64,000 nt of DNA from Phytoactinopolyspora limicola (GTDB lineage: Bacteria > Actinomycetota > Actinomycetes > Jiangellales > Jiangellaceae). The DNA lies in contig NZ_JAAOEN010000003.1 in NCBI RefSeq assembly GCF_011320225.1, positions 124,001-188,000 of the forward strand. The letters are read 5' to 3'. The notes under the pieces were generated by a model that was not told the DNA's origin, made no database searches, and saw only the letters and a program-made list of their open reading frames with translations. Below, piece by piece: positions 27,331 through 36,144 of the stretch; position 1 is the stretch's first letter, and every line of letters begins with the position of its first letter. Both the position numbers and the translations under genes were made by a program.

Positions 27331-29127
27331 ATGCCCAGATCCCGCAAATGGCGGCTGCTCGCCGCCGGCGCCGTCCTGGCCGTGCTGGCCACCACGGTGC
27401 CGGCCCAGGCGCGACCAGCCGCGGATACCGAGTTCCGCGTCAACCCGTACCTCCAGAACCCGTCCACCACCAGCATGACCATCACCTGGTTCACCAGTAC
27501 CGGCGAACCCGGTGACCTCGTCGTGCGTGGCCCCGGCCTACGGGGTGCGGCCCGCTACGTCACCGAGCCCGAACATCTGCCGGCCCTCGACTACACGCCG
27601 GCCGAGCTGGAGCAGCACATCGAGGGCCTGGAGCCCGGTTCGTGGCTGCATCAAGGCGGCAATTACAAACACTCCGTCGACGTCACCGGGCTGCAACCCG
27701 GCCGACACTACGTGTACACGGTCCGCTCCGGTGCGGACCGTTTCCATGCCCACTTCACCACAGCGCCGTCGCCCGACCGGTGGAGCCGGATCCGGTTCGT
27801 GGCGCTCGCCGACTCCGAGACCGAACCTCTGGGTCGCGTCCAGCGCCGAGAGTGGGCGCCCGGCTCTCTTGCCGACGACGGGCAGCCGCGGCCCAGTGCC
27901 GACGCCGGCGGCACCTGGGACCAGACGTTCGGCACCACCATCCTGTCGCAGGTGCGCACTCTGCGGTACATGCTGACCGAAGACGCGGGATACCGGGAGA
28001 ACCTGCGCGTCATCGACGAGCGCCGGCCGGACTTCGTCGTCATGCCCGGCGACCTGGTGCAAGGCGGTGGGTATCAGCCGGGCTGGGACGAGTTCTTCCG
28101 GCACAACGCCGGCGAGCACGCCAGCGGCCTGTCCTATCGGCCGATCCTCCCGGCCATCGGCAACTGGGAGAACTTCGGCGCGCTCAACGGCGGGTACGGG
28201 ACCGCGGCCGATCGCAGCCCGGTGGTGCGCTCCCGCGCCAAGTACCACGCCTACTTCGACTCGCCGGACAACGGCACCGAGGCACACCGGGACAACTACT
28301 ATCGCGTCGACTACGGCCCGGTCACCGTCATCACCCTGGACAGCTCCAACGGTGAACCGGACGATCATCCGAGCAACTACCCGGCGGGGGAGAAGGCCAC
28401 CGGCCAGGAGTACCGCGGCCCGGGAACCGACACCCAGAACAACTACACCCGTGCGGAGTACGAGGCCGCCGGCGGGACCGACCTCGCCGACCTCAACCCC
28501 GGCAGCGTGCAGTGGAACTGGGCCGAGGAACAGCTCGCCGCCGCCCGCGACGAAGGGCAGATCGTCTTCGTGCAGTTCCACCATGCGCCGTTCAGCAGCG
28601 GAGAGCACGGGCTGCCGATGTATCACGAACTCACCAGCGGTCAAGGTGGCACTCCGATGCGCCAGTACCACGACATGTTCGCCGAGTACGGGGTGGTGGC
28701 GGTGCTATCCGGGCACAGCGAAATGTTCGAGCGGAGTTTCGTCGACGACGGAGCCGGCTCCGGGGTGCACTACTACGACGTCGGAGTGGCCGGCGACGGC
28801 CTACGGGGGGAACGGCGAGCCGGACCGTCGCTGACCGACCCCCTGTTGAGGTACAACCCATACCGGCAGTGGACGGCCGATCAGGACGCCCCGGAGCGGT
28901 GGGAGTACGTCGACGGCACCCTGACCCTCGTCGACGGCGGCAAACACTACGGGCACCTCGAGGTCAACGTGCAGCGGCTGCGCGACGGCGCCCGCGTGAC
29001 GTTCACCCCGGTGTACGTGTTCCCGATCTTCGACGCGGACTACGAACTGGTGCGTACCGAACGCCGGGAGTACGGCGACGAGATCGTGGTCGAGGTAGGC
29101 GCTGACGGGGTCGTCCGGAGCACCTGA
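27331..29127 (+). CDS. Secreted metallophosphoesterase (purple-acid-phosphatase-like)
   Basis: This 598-aa exported protein has a signal peptide (RKWRLLAAGAVLAVLATTVPAQA), an N-terminal fibronectin/PAP-type domain (about 35-145) and a calcineurin-like phosphoesterase domain (about 155-480) with PGDLVQGG, AIGNWENF, VQFHHAPFSSGEHG and VLSGHSEMFERS. Two usual histidines are changed: GNH(E/D) is GNWE, and GHxH is GHSE. Activity and metal content may differ from classical enzymes. A C-terminal beta region follows. The ATG 27331 has only a distant GGGGAG; the reading frame extends upstream to 27172. Confidence 0.82.
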   Translation: MPRSRKWRLLAAGAVLAVLATTVPAQARPAADTEFRVNPYLQNPSTTSMTITWFTSTGEPGDLVVRGPGLRGAARYVTEPEHLPALDYTPAELEQHIEGLEPGSWLHQGGNYKHSVDVTGLQPGRHYVYTVRSGADRFHAHFTTAPSPDRWSRIRFVALADSETEPLGRVQRREWAPGSLADDGQPRPSADAGGTWDQTFGTTILSQVRTLRYMLTEDAGYRENLRVIDERRPDFVVMPGDLVQGGGYQPGWDEFFRHNAGEHASGLSYRPILPAIGNWENFGALNGGYGTAADRSPVVRSRAKYHAYFDSPDNGTEAHRDNYYRVDYGPVTVITLDSSNGEPDDHPSNYPAGEKATGQEYRGPGTDTQNNYTRAEYEAAGGTDLADLNPGSVQWNWAEEQLAAARDEGQIVFVQFHHAPFSSGEHGLPMYHELTSGQGGTPMRQYHDMFAEYGVVAVLSGHSEMFERSFVDDGAGSGVHYYDVGVAGDGLRGERRAGPSLTDPLLRYNPYRQWTADQDAPERWEYVDGTLTLVDGGKHYGHLEVNVQRLRDGARVTFTPVYVFPIFDADYELVRTERREYGDEIVVEVGADGVVRST

Positions 29128-29151
29128 CGGGCGTCGTCCGCACCAGCTGAC

Positions 29152-29184
29152 CAGCTGACCGGACGCCCCGGCGTCGGTCAGCTG
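29152..29184. terminator. Bidirectional hairpin between convergent genes
   Basis: The arms CAGCTGACC (29152-29160) plus GACGCC (29162-29167) pair with GGCGTC (29170-29175) plus GGTCAGCTG (29176-29184). This gives a 15-bp stem with one bulged base and a two-base loop. It lies between the metallophosphoesterase and aldo/keto reductase stops and overlaps the last codons of the latter. No U-run is present, as is usual in high-GC actinobacteria. Confidence 0.55.
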
Positions 29185-30143
29185 GGGGGCGGAGCGTCGG
29201 GTGCGGAGACGTCGTCGAGGGCGGCGCGGATCTCGTCCGGCAGCTCCAGGTCTTCCGCCGCGAGCTGAGTGGTCAGCTGCCGGGCGGTGCGGGCGCCGAG
29301 GATAGGCGCGGCCACCCCCGGGCGGTCGCGCACCCACGCCAGCGCCACCTGCAGCGGCTGCACGCCGAGGCCGTCGGCGGCGGTACACACAGCCTCGACG
29401 ATCTGGCGGGAACGGACGTCGAGATAACGATCGACGAATCCGGCCAAATGGGGGGTGGCAGCCCGAGAGTCGGCCGGGGTGCCGCCGCGGTACTTGCCGG
29501 TGAGCACACCCCGGCCGAGCGGCGACCACGGAAGGATACCCAAGCCGAACTGCCGCGCCGCCGGCACCACTTCGTCCTCGATGTCCCGCTGCACCAGGGA
29601 GTACTCCATCTGAGTAGACACCAGCCGGGTGTGTTCACCCGCCCGGGTCTGGTGCACCGCGGCCCAGGCGGTCTGCCACCCGGCGTAGTTGGAGACCCCT
29701 GCGTAGCGCGCGCGTCCGGACGCCACGGCGTAGTCGAGTGCACCGAGGGTCTCGTCGAGTGGGGTGCCGTCGTCCCACGTGTGCACCTGCCAGAGATCGA
29801 CGTAGTCGACGTCGAGCCGGTCGAGCGACTCGTCGAGCTGGTCCAGCAGGGCCTTACGGGATACGTCCGTGACGTCCTGGCCGAACGGTCCGCGCCGGCC
29901 GGCTTTGGTGGCGATGACGAGCTCGGTTCGCGGAATGGTGGTGCCGATCAATGCCCCGAGGACACGTTCGCTGGCGCCCTCGCCGTACGATGCGGCGGTG
30001 TCGACGAGGGTGCCGCCGTGCTCGACGAATTCCTCTAGCTGGACGCGGGCCTCGTGTTCGTCGGTGTCGCGGCCCCAACTGAGCGTGCCGAGGGCCATGC
30101 GGGAGACGAGGAGCCCGCTTCGTCCGAGTCGTCGTTGTTCCAC
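29178..30143 (-). CDS. Aldo/keto reductase
   Basis: This 321-aa NADPH-dependent TIM-barrel oxidoreductase shows the catalytic tetrad: Asp in LVDTAASYGEGASE together with its Tyr, Lys in VIATKAG, and His in DLWQVHTWDD. The C-terminal cofactor loop is PILGARTARQLTTQL. I prefer GTG 30143, with TAATGT 7 bases upstream (leaderless type). A TTG at 30167 would add eight residues. The substrate is unknown. Confidence 0.9.
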   Translation of the reverse strand: MEQRRLGRSGLLVSRMALGTLSWGRDTDEHEARVQLEEFVEHGGTLVDTAASYGEGASERVLGALIGTTIPRTELVIATKAGRRGPFGQDVTDVSRKALLDQLDESLDRLDVDYVDLWQVHTWDDGTPLDETLGALDYAVASGRARYAGVSNYAGWQTAWAAVHQTRAGEHTRLVSTQMEYSLVQRDIEDEVVPAARQFGLGILPWSPLGRGVLTGKYRGGTPADSRAATPHLAGFVDRYLDVRSRQIVEAVCTAADGLGVQPLQVALAWVRDRPGVAAPILGARTARQLTTQLAAEDLELPDEIRAALDDVSAPDAPPPS

Positions 30144-30261
30144 ATCAGCGACATTACCGGTGGTCAACGATCAGGCGGGGCCGACGCGCCCTGGACCGTA
30201 CCACTCGGCGGGTGACGGGTACGGACCAGCCAAGACCGCGGAGGACCGATAGAGTCGGCGG

Positions 30262-31308
30262 ATGCGGCTGGCATTGAACCTCGGGTACTGGGGGAGCGAC
30301 GACACTCGCGACCACGTCGAGCTGGCACGGGAGGCCGAGCAGCTCGGATATTCCTCAGTGTGGGCCGCCGAGGCGTACGGCTCCGACGCGCCCACGGTGC
30401 TCACCTGGATCGCGGCCCAGACCACCAGCATCGACGTCGGCAGCGCCGTGATGCAGATCCCCGCCCGGACACCGGCCGCGACCGCCATGACCGCCGCGAC
30501 GCTGGACACGTTGTCGCAGGGACGGTTCCGGCTCGGCCTCGGCGTGTCCGGGCCGCAGGTGTCCGAAGGGTGGCACGGTGTACGGTTCGCCGACCCGCTC
30601 GGCCGCACCCGCGAGTACGTCGACGTCGTCCGCGCGGCACTGGCGCGGCAGAAACTGACGTACAACGGCCGGCACTGGCAGTTGCCGTTGCCCGACGGGC
30701 CGGGCAAGGCCCTCCAGCTCACCGTGCGGCCGCACCGCGAACACATCCCGGTGTACCTGGCGTCGATCGGTCCGAAGAACCTCCAGCTGACCGGTGAGAT
30801 CGCCGACGGCTGGCTGGGTGTGTTCCACGACCCCGAAGACCCCGTCGCGCTCGGACACCTCACCACCGGCCGCCGCCGCGCCGAAGCCACCCTCGACGGG
30901 TTCGACGTCATGCCCACCGTGCCGGTGGTCGTGGGCGCCGACGTCGCGGCCTGCGCGGACCCGATCCGCTCCTACGCCGCGTTGTACCTCGGGGGGATGG
31001 GCAGCCGGACCACGAATTTCTACAACCAGCTAGCCGTACGTATGGGCTTCGAGGCGGCCGCCGCCGAGGTCCAGGCCCTGTTCCTGGACCGCCAGTACCG
31101 GGCCGCCGCGGCAGCCGTACCGATGGAGTTCATCGACCGCACGTCGCTCATCGGACCGGTAGAACGCATCGCCGAACGCTTGCACGCCTACGCCGCCGGC
31201 GGGGTCACCACCGTGTCGGTGCTGGCCCTGACCGGCACGCTCGACGATCGCAGGCATATCCTGCGATCGGTGGTCCACGCCGTCGACGCGGCGGGACTGG
31301 CTGGTTGA
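30262..31308 (+). CDS. LLM class F420-dependent oxidoreductase
   Basis: This 348-aa luciferase-like flavin or deazaflavin enzyme opens with LALNLGYWG and continues with EQLGYSSVWAAEAYGSDAPTVL, LGLGVSGPQVSEGWHG and IPVYLASIGPKNLQLTGEIADGW, the hallmark segments of F420-dependent relatives. TAGAGT lies six bases before the ATG, which gives a likely leaderless mRNA. The substrate is unknown. A second likely F420 enzyme lies at 53923. Confidence 0.9.
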   Translation: MRLALNLGYWGSDDTRDHVELAREAEQLGYSSVWAAEAYGSDAPTVLTWIAAQTTSIDVGSAVMQIPARTPAATAMTAATLDTLSQGRFRLGLGVSGPQVSEGWHGVRFADPLGRTREYVDVVRAALARQKLTYNGRHWQLPLPDGPGKALQLTVRPHREHIPVYLASIGPKNLQLTGEIADGWLGVFHDPEDPVALGHLTTGRRRAEATLDGFDVMPTVPVVVGADVAACADPIRSYAALYLGGMGSRTTNFYNQLAVRMGFEAAAAEVQALFLDRQYRAAAAAVPMEFIDRTSLIGPVERIAERLHAYAAGGVTTVSVLALTGTLDDRRHILRSVVHAVDAAGLAG

Positions 31309-31365
31309 ATCGCCGACCCTTCCGAGCCCGGAACGGCCGGCCGTACGGAAGGTTGAGGCAACGGG

Positions 31366-32241
31366 GTGGAGTGGTTCCAGGCAGCTGTACTCGGCGTCCT
31401 GCAAGGGTTAACCGAATTCCTGCCGATCTCGTCGAGCGCACACCTGCGCATCTATCCGCAACTGTTCGGCTGGCCGGACCCGGGTGCGGCGTTCACCGCG
31501 GTCACCCAGATCGGCACCGAAACAGCGGTGATCCTCTACTTCATCAAAGACATCGCGCGCATCATCAGTGCATGGGTGCGCTCGCGCGCCGGCACCGCGG
31601 GGATGCGTAACGGCTCCGACGGACCCGGAACGTTGCCCCGGCAACTCCCTTACGACCCAGCCGACGTCCGGCTCGGCTGGTACGTCATCATCGGCACGAT
31701 CCCGATCGTGGTGGCCGGGATCACGTTCAAGAACGTCATCGAACACGACTTCCGGTCGTTGTGGATCGTCGGCACCACCCTCGTCGTCTTCGGGGTGATC
31801 CTGGGCGTAGCCGACCGGCTGGGCCGGCGCGAACGAGACGTCCGTGGAATCGGGCTGCGCGACGCGTGCCTGGTCGGTGCGGCCCAGGCCCTGGCCCTGA
31901 TCCCAGGTGTGTCCAGGTCGGGTGCGTCCATCAGTATGGGGCTGCTGCTGGGTCTCGACCGCGCCACCGCGGCCCGGTTCGCGTTCCTGCTGGCCATTCC
32001 CGCGGTGCTCGGCGCCGGGATCTACGAGTGGCCGTCGGCGATCGCCGAGGGTTCAGTGTTCGGCATCGGCCCGACCTTGCTGGCCACCGCCATCGCGTTC
32101 GTCGTCGGATACGCCGTCATCGCCTGGCTCTTCCGGTGGCTCGAGCGGCGGTCATTCGCGCCGTTCGTCGCCTACCGGATCGTCTTGGGCGCGCTCACCC
32201 TGATTCTGCTCGGCACCGGCACGTTGAGCCCCTTCGCTTAG
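31366..32241 (+). CDS. uppP: Undecaprenyl-diphosphatase
   Basis: This 291-aa integral membrane enzyme dephosphorylates undecaprenyl diphosphate to recycle the lipid carrier of cell-wall synthesis, and is linked to bacitracin resistance. Both active-site motifs are present: EFLPISSSAH near the N terminus and PGVSRSGASISMGLLLGL in the middle, with about eight membrane helices. The start is a GTG at 31366. It converges on an M23 cell-wall peptidase gene. Confidence 0.95.
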   Translation: MEWFQAAVLGVLQGLTEFLPISSSAHLRIYPQLFGWPDPGAAFTAVTQIGTETAVILYFIKDIARIISAWVRSRAGTAGMRNGSDGPGTLPRQLPYDPADVRLGWYVIIGTIPIVVAGITFKNVIEHDFRSLWIVGTTLVVFGVILGVADRLGRRERDVRGIGLRDACLVGAAQALALIPGVSRSGASISMGLLLGLDRATAARFAFLLAIPAVLGAGIYEWPSAIAEGSVFGIGPTLLATAIAFVVGYAVIAWLFRWLERRSFAPFVAYRIVLGALTLILLGTGTLSPFA

Positions 32242-32263
32242 AGCATTCGAACGGGAGCGGGCG

Positions 32264-32281
32264 GGCCCCAGGGGAGGGGCC
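32264..32281. terminator. Short GC hairpin between uppP and the M23 peptidase gene
   Basis: GGCCCC and GGGGCC (6-bp stem, loop AGGGGA) lie between two convergent stop codons. The stem is short and has no U-tract, so this is a weak candidate. Confidence 0.35.
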
Positions 32282-32303
32282 GCGTTTCAGGGACGGAGCG
32301 GCC

Positions 32304-33794
32304 TTACGACGGGTTGGGCGCGCCCTGAAGCCACGGGCCGGGGTCGGTGTGCTGGCCGTCCAGCCGCACCTCGAAGTGCAGGTGCGGCCCAGTGGAGTAA
32401 CCCGTGGAGCCGATCCGGCCGATCACCTGGCCCTTGTCGACCTGCTGGCCCACCCGCACGCTCAGGCCCGACTGGTGGGCGTAGAGAGTGCTGACCCGTC
32501 GACCGTCGAACACGCCATGATCAACGATCACCATATTGCCGTACGCGCGGTTGAACGTTGCCTCTACGACGGTGCCGGCGTCGGCGGCATAGATGTTTCC
32601 GTTGCCCCGGCCGAAGTCGATGCCGGTGTGCATCTTGACGTAGCCGAGGATGGGGTGCAGCCGCTGCCCGTACTGTGAGGTCACTCGGCCGGTGGCAGGC
32701 CGGACGAAGGTGCCGCTGCCGTGCCCGGGGCCGAAATCGTCGTCACTGAGCCCGTCGAGGTAGTCGCCGACGGCGGTGGCCTCGTCGAGCTGCTCCATGT
32801 AGAGCTGGTAGTCCTCGAGAGCGGCCTCCTCCGCCAGTGCGAGGGCATGCTCGTATTCCTCGAGCCTCTCCTCCTGCGCGGCTTGGGCTGCCACGGCGAC
32901 GGCTTCGGCCTCCTCCAGCTCGTTCAGGGTGCGGGCGGCCTCCTCGGCCAGCCGCTCCTTCTCTCGACGTTGGCCCTGCAGGGTGGCCAGAGCGTTGCGG
33001 AGATTGGCCTCGTCAGTGGCCAACTGGCCGAGGGCGGAGTCGCTGGCCCGGAGGAGGGTGCGCATCCCGAGGTAACGGTCGCTCAGCTCTTCCGGGGTGT
33101 CGGCGCCGAGCAACACACCCACCGTGGACAGGCCGTTGTTCTGGTAAGCCTCCTGGATCACGGTGCCCAGCGCGGCCCTAGCTCCGGTGGTGCTGTCCTG
33201 AATGGCGTCGATCTCGCGTTGGGTGCGCTCGACAACCTCGGCGGCAACCTTCGCGTCACGCTGCGCGGCCTCTTCGGCCTCCTGGGCGGACTCGACGTCG
33301 GCTTGGGCCGCGGCGAGGTCGAGTTCAGCCTCGTCGATGCCGGCCAGTGCCTGCTGGAGCAGCTGATGGGCCTCGGCGACGGCGACCGTCTGAGCATCAC
33401 GCAGTGCGGCCTCGTACACCTCGGCCGGGTCCTGACGGTCCCGATCCGTGGGGTCGTGCGGGGTGTCGGTGGGCGGCGCCGTGGGCTCACCTGCGAATTC
33501 GTCCTCTTCGTCGCCGTTGTTCTCGTCGCCGTTGTCTTCGTCGTCGGAGTCCGCCGGATCGTCGGAGTCCGCCGGATCGTCCGAGTCCTCCGGGTCGTCG
33601 TCCGGCGGGTCAGTGGGCTCGTTGGTGGGCTCGTCGGTAGGCTCGGCCGTCGGTTCATCCGTTGCTGTCGCCGTGGCAGTGGCGAGTGGCCCGGGTGTTT
33701 CGGGCCCGGCGTAGGCAGGCAGGCCAAGGGCAGCGAGGGTGAGACCGGCACAGGCGGTCACGGCCGCGAAGACGTCACGTCGAGGGCGCCGCAT
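32304..33794 (-). CDS. Secreted M23 family peptidase with coiled coil (NlpD/EnvC-like)
   Basis: This 496-aa exported protein has a signal peptide (basic MRRPRRDV, hydrophobic core to AYAG near 29). A long Thr/Pro/Asp/Glu low-complexity segment follows (about 30-120), then a coiled coil (about 125-345) as in EnvC/RipA-type hydrolase activators. The C-terminal LytM/M23 domain (about 360-485) keeps the zinc motifs HTGID (H389, D393) and HLHFEV (471-476), plus YAHQSGLSV. It is therefore probably an active endopeptidase that cuts peptidoglycan cross-links. AAGGAG lies 13 bases before the ATG at 33794. The roughly 200 bp upstream hold its promoter region. Confidence 0.9.
   Translation of the reverse strand: MRRPRRDVFAAVTACAGLTLAALGLPAYAGPETPGPLATATATATDEPTAEPTDEPTNEPTDPPDDDPEDSDDPADSDDPADSDDEDNGDENNGDEEDEFAGEPTAPPTDTPHDPTDRDRQDPAEVYEAALRDAQTVAVAEAHQLLQQALAGIDEAELDLAAAQADVESAQEAEEAAQRDAKVAAEVVERTQREIDAIQDSTTGARAALGTVIQEAYQNNGLSTVGVLLGADTPEELSDRYLGMRTLLRASDSALGQLATDEANLRNALATLQGQRREKERLAEEAARTLNELEEAEAVAVAAQAAQEERLEEYEHALALAEEAALEDYQLYMEQLDEATAVGDYLDGLSDDDFGPGHGSGTFVRPATGRVTSQYGQRLHPILGYVKMHTGIDFGRGNGNIYAADAGTVVEATFNRAYGNMVIVDHGVFDGRRVSTLYAHQSGLSVRVGQQVDKGQVIGRIGSTGYSTGPHLHFEVRLDGQHTDPGPWLQGAPNPS
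33541..33660 (-). repeat. In-gene tandem repeats encoding acidic Asp/Ser/Pro/Thr linker
   Basis: There are three copies of an 18-bp unit (33541-33594, encoding SDDPAD-type repeats) and four copies of a 12-bp unit (33613-33660, encoding EPTD/EPTN-type repeats). All lie within the low-complexity linker of the M23 peptidase. Periods are multiples of three, so length changes would stay in frame. Confidence 0.85.
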
Positions 33795-33994
33795 CAGCGT
33801 GGTACTACTCCTTCCATCCCCGTGCCTCAAGCCTTGTGGGCCGCCGGCGCCGGTGGCGGACGTTAAGTTGTCCTTATCTTGCATAGCTCATTCCGGCGGA
33901 ATTCGCGAGCGGGACCTCACGGATTCCTCCGACACAAGCCGACGTAATAGTACAAAACGTGCACCCCTTTGTTCATTTCCGCCACCCAACCCCG

Positions 33995-34849
33995 GTTGTG
34001 CACCTGATCTCCGTTTTGTCATCTGATCATCTTTATGGCGACGATCAGATGCGGCGGTGAGGCCTACCGCGCGGGCCACGGCACCGTGAGCTGCATCTGA
34101 TCGCAGCCGACCCATGCGGGGTTGGAACGATCAGGCGCCACAACTGGGCGCGGCCGCGCCAACACCGCATCTGATCGTTAAGGCGCCAACATCGAAATGA
34201 TCAGATATGCGCCAGCGCACGACAGTAAACATTGACGTATTCGCACATTTGATCATTCGACGTTCAGTTGGCGGCGCCGAGTGTCGGCGCCGGAAGGGGA
34301 CCCTCGGCGATCAGGTGCATGAACCGTCGCCTGGCGCCGGGTAGTGCATCTGATCGTGTTGCGATGGGCGCAAGGTGGACGTGCTGGGCGCGCGGGTGCC
34401 CGTCAACGGACGAGGGTAGTGCCGTCGGATGACGCTTGATGCGCTGACCGCTTGTTGGTGTGGGTGAAATGTCGCAGTTGTGGAGGCGGTCAACGCACCA
34501 ACCCAGGTCCTGGCACACCGGGCTACCCCGGTGAGCCCCGGACAAATCCCCTGGGGAAGTCGGCGGCACCGGCGCTCCGCACGCCACCGCCGCATCCGCC
34601 TCGCACGCCACCGCCACATCCGCCCCGTGGGCGAACGCCGCATCCGCGTAGCACGGTGCCGCCTCGAAAGGATCAGATGTGCTACCGGACGCCATACGAC
34701 GGTTGGCGCATCTGATCGCCCAGCGTCCCACATCGTGGAGACGATCAGACGCCGCTACCGCCCGTCGGCACTGGCTGTCGTCACCACCGACGCATCTGAT
34801 CGTCGCCATAGAAACGATCAGGCGTCAAAACGGAGATCAGGTGCACAAC
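33995..34849. repeat. 855-bp non-coding element with perfect 24-bp terminal inverted repeats
   Basis: The ends 33995-34018 and 34826-34849 are perfect inverted repeats (core CAAAACGGAGATCAGGTGC). Inside are repeated units with inverted arms ACGATCAGRYGC and GCATCTGATCGT and variable interiors: 34041-34104, 34127-34178, 34197-34256, 34307-34357, 34670-34719 and 34741-34803. Base pairs 34574-34646 hold a 24-bp tandem repeat (three copies). Frames such as 34264-34809 (minus) show no recognisable protein. The whole gap 33795-34882 holds only this element, the M23 upstream region and the next promoter (TAGGCT, 34871-34876). Confidence 0.85.
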
Positions 34850-34882
34850 GCGGGAGGGTGGGGCACGGTCTAGGCTCAGGGC

Positions 34883-35557
34883 GTGCCTGTTGTGTTGTTG
34901 ATCCGTCACGGCCGTACTGCCGCGAACGCCTCGGCCACGCTCGCCGGCCGCGCGCCGGGGGTGGAGTTGGACGAGACGGGCGAGGCCCAGGTGCGCCGGC
35001 TCGGTGAGCGGTTCGCGGGCCTCACGCCGGCTCGAGTGGTGAGCAGCCCGCTTGAGCGCTGCGTCGGCACCGCGAAGGCCATCGCCGACGACGTCCACAC
35101 CGACGAGCGCCTACTGGAGTGCGACTACGGCGCGTGGACCGGTCGGCGCCTGGGTGAGCTGCGCCGGATGGCCTTGTGGAAGGTGGTGCAGGAGCATCCG
35201 TCGGGGGCTACCTTCCCGGGTGGTGAGTCGATGCGGTCGATGCAGGGGCGTGCGGTCGAGGCGATCCGGGATCATGACGCACAGGTGGCCACCGGCGCTG
35301 GACCGAACGCGGTGTGGGTGGCGGTTTCCCATGGTGACGTCATCAAGTCGATCGTCGCCGATGCGTTGGGCCTACACCTGGATCAGTTCCAACGCCTAGT
35401 GATCAATCCGGCGTCGATCACCGCCGTGTCGTATACCGAACGACGCCCGTTTCTGCTCAGGCTCAACGACACCGGTGACGATCTGCGGGGGTTGTGGCCC
35501 CGGCGTTCTCGGCGTGCGCCGTCGAGTGATGGAATCGTTGGTGGCGGCGCGGGTTAA
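34883..35557 (+). CDS. Histidine phosphatase family protein (MSMEG_4193-type phosphomutase)
   Basis: This 224-aa member of the phosphoglycerate-mutase/histidine phosphatase superfamily has catalytic LIRHGRTAAN (phosphorylated His near 9) and the second histidine in VAVSHGDVIK. The start is a GTG with TAGGCT six bases before it, so the mRNA is probably leaderless. It heads a conserved actinobacterial run: this gene, DUF3090, SCO1664-type protein, mshC. A link to mycothiol precursors is possible, but the substrate is unknown. Confidence 0.88.
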   Translation: MPVVLLIRHGRTAANASATLAGRAPGVELDETGEAQVRRLGERFAGLTPARVVSSPLERCVGTAKAIADDVHTDERLLECDYGAWTGRRLGELRRMALWKVVQEHPSGATFPGGESMRSMQGRAVEAIRDHDAQVATGAGPNAVWVAVSHGDVIKSIVADALGLHLDQFQRLVINPASITAVSYTERRPFLLRLNDTGDDLRGLWPRRSRRAPSSDGIVGGGAG

Positions 35558-35567
35558 GGTGTGTGAC

Positions 35568-36140
35568 GTGGCTGCTCAGGTGTTCCGTTTCGACGCCCCG
35601 GACCGGTTCGTCGCCGGCACTGTCGGCCAACCGGGCGATCGCACGTTTTTCCTGCAAGCGCGGGACGAACGTCAGCTCACGAGTGTGGTGTTGGAGAAGG
35701 AACAGGTTTCGATCCTGGCCGAGCGGGTGGACGCGATGCTGGACGAGATCTTGCGCCGCACCGATGGGCAGGCGTCGGTGCCGGTCACGGCGTCGGTCGA
35801 CGACGAGGACTTGGAGCCGCTGGAGCAGCCGATCGTCGAAGAGTTCCGGGTGGGCACTCTCACGCTGGCGTGGGAGGGCGAGAGCGAGCGGGTGGTCATC
35901 ACCGCGTATGCCGTCGGCGAGGGCTCCGAGGACGACGAGGAGGAACCTCCGGAGAATCCGGACGAGTCCGCCCGCGACGTGTTCATGGTCAAGCTCACCG
36001 GGGCCGAGGCACGTTCGTTCGCCAAGCGGGCGCAGGCGCTGGTGGCGGCTGGGCGTCCACCGTGTCCGCTGTGTGGTTTGGCGTTGGACCCCGACGGGCA
36101 TATCTGCCCGCGGCAGAACGGCTACCGGCGTCGGGACTGA
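35568..36140 (+). CDS. DUF3090 family protein
   Basis: This 190-aa conserved actinobacterial protein has an N-terminal beta-rich region (QVFRFDAPDRFVAGTVGQPG), an acidic middle (EDDEEEPPENPDE) and a C-terminal zinc-ribbon-like CPLCGLALDPDGHICP. The function is unknown. GTG 35568 has TAAGGT 7 bases upstream, which suggests a leaderless start; the frame also continues upstream into the preceding gene. The next gene begins 4 bases after its stop. Confidence 0.88.
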   Translation: MAAQVFRFDAPDRFVAGTVGQPGDRTFFLQARDERQLTSVVLEKEQVSILAERVDAMLDEILRRTDGQASVPVTASVDDEDLEPLEQPIVEEFRVGTLTLAWEGESERVVITAYAVGEGSEDDEEEPPENPDESARDVFMVKLTGAEARSFAKRAQALVAAGRPPCPLCGLALDPDGHICPRQNGYRRRD

Positions 36141-36144
36141 TCAC

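Noticed and set aside
33795-33994. Possible c-di-AMP riboswitch upstream of the M23 peptidase gene
   Set aside because: Such switches do precede some actinobacterial cell-wall hydrolase genes, but I could not identify the conserved core in this leader.
34264-34809. 181-codon minus-strand frame inside the 855-bp repeat element
   Set aside because: It runs through several repeat arms and the 24-bp tandem repeat, shows no recognisable domain, and has no ribosome site. It is probably a chance frame in GC-rich DNA.
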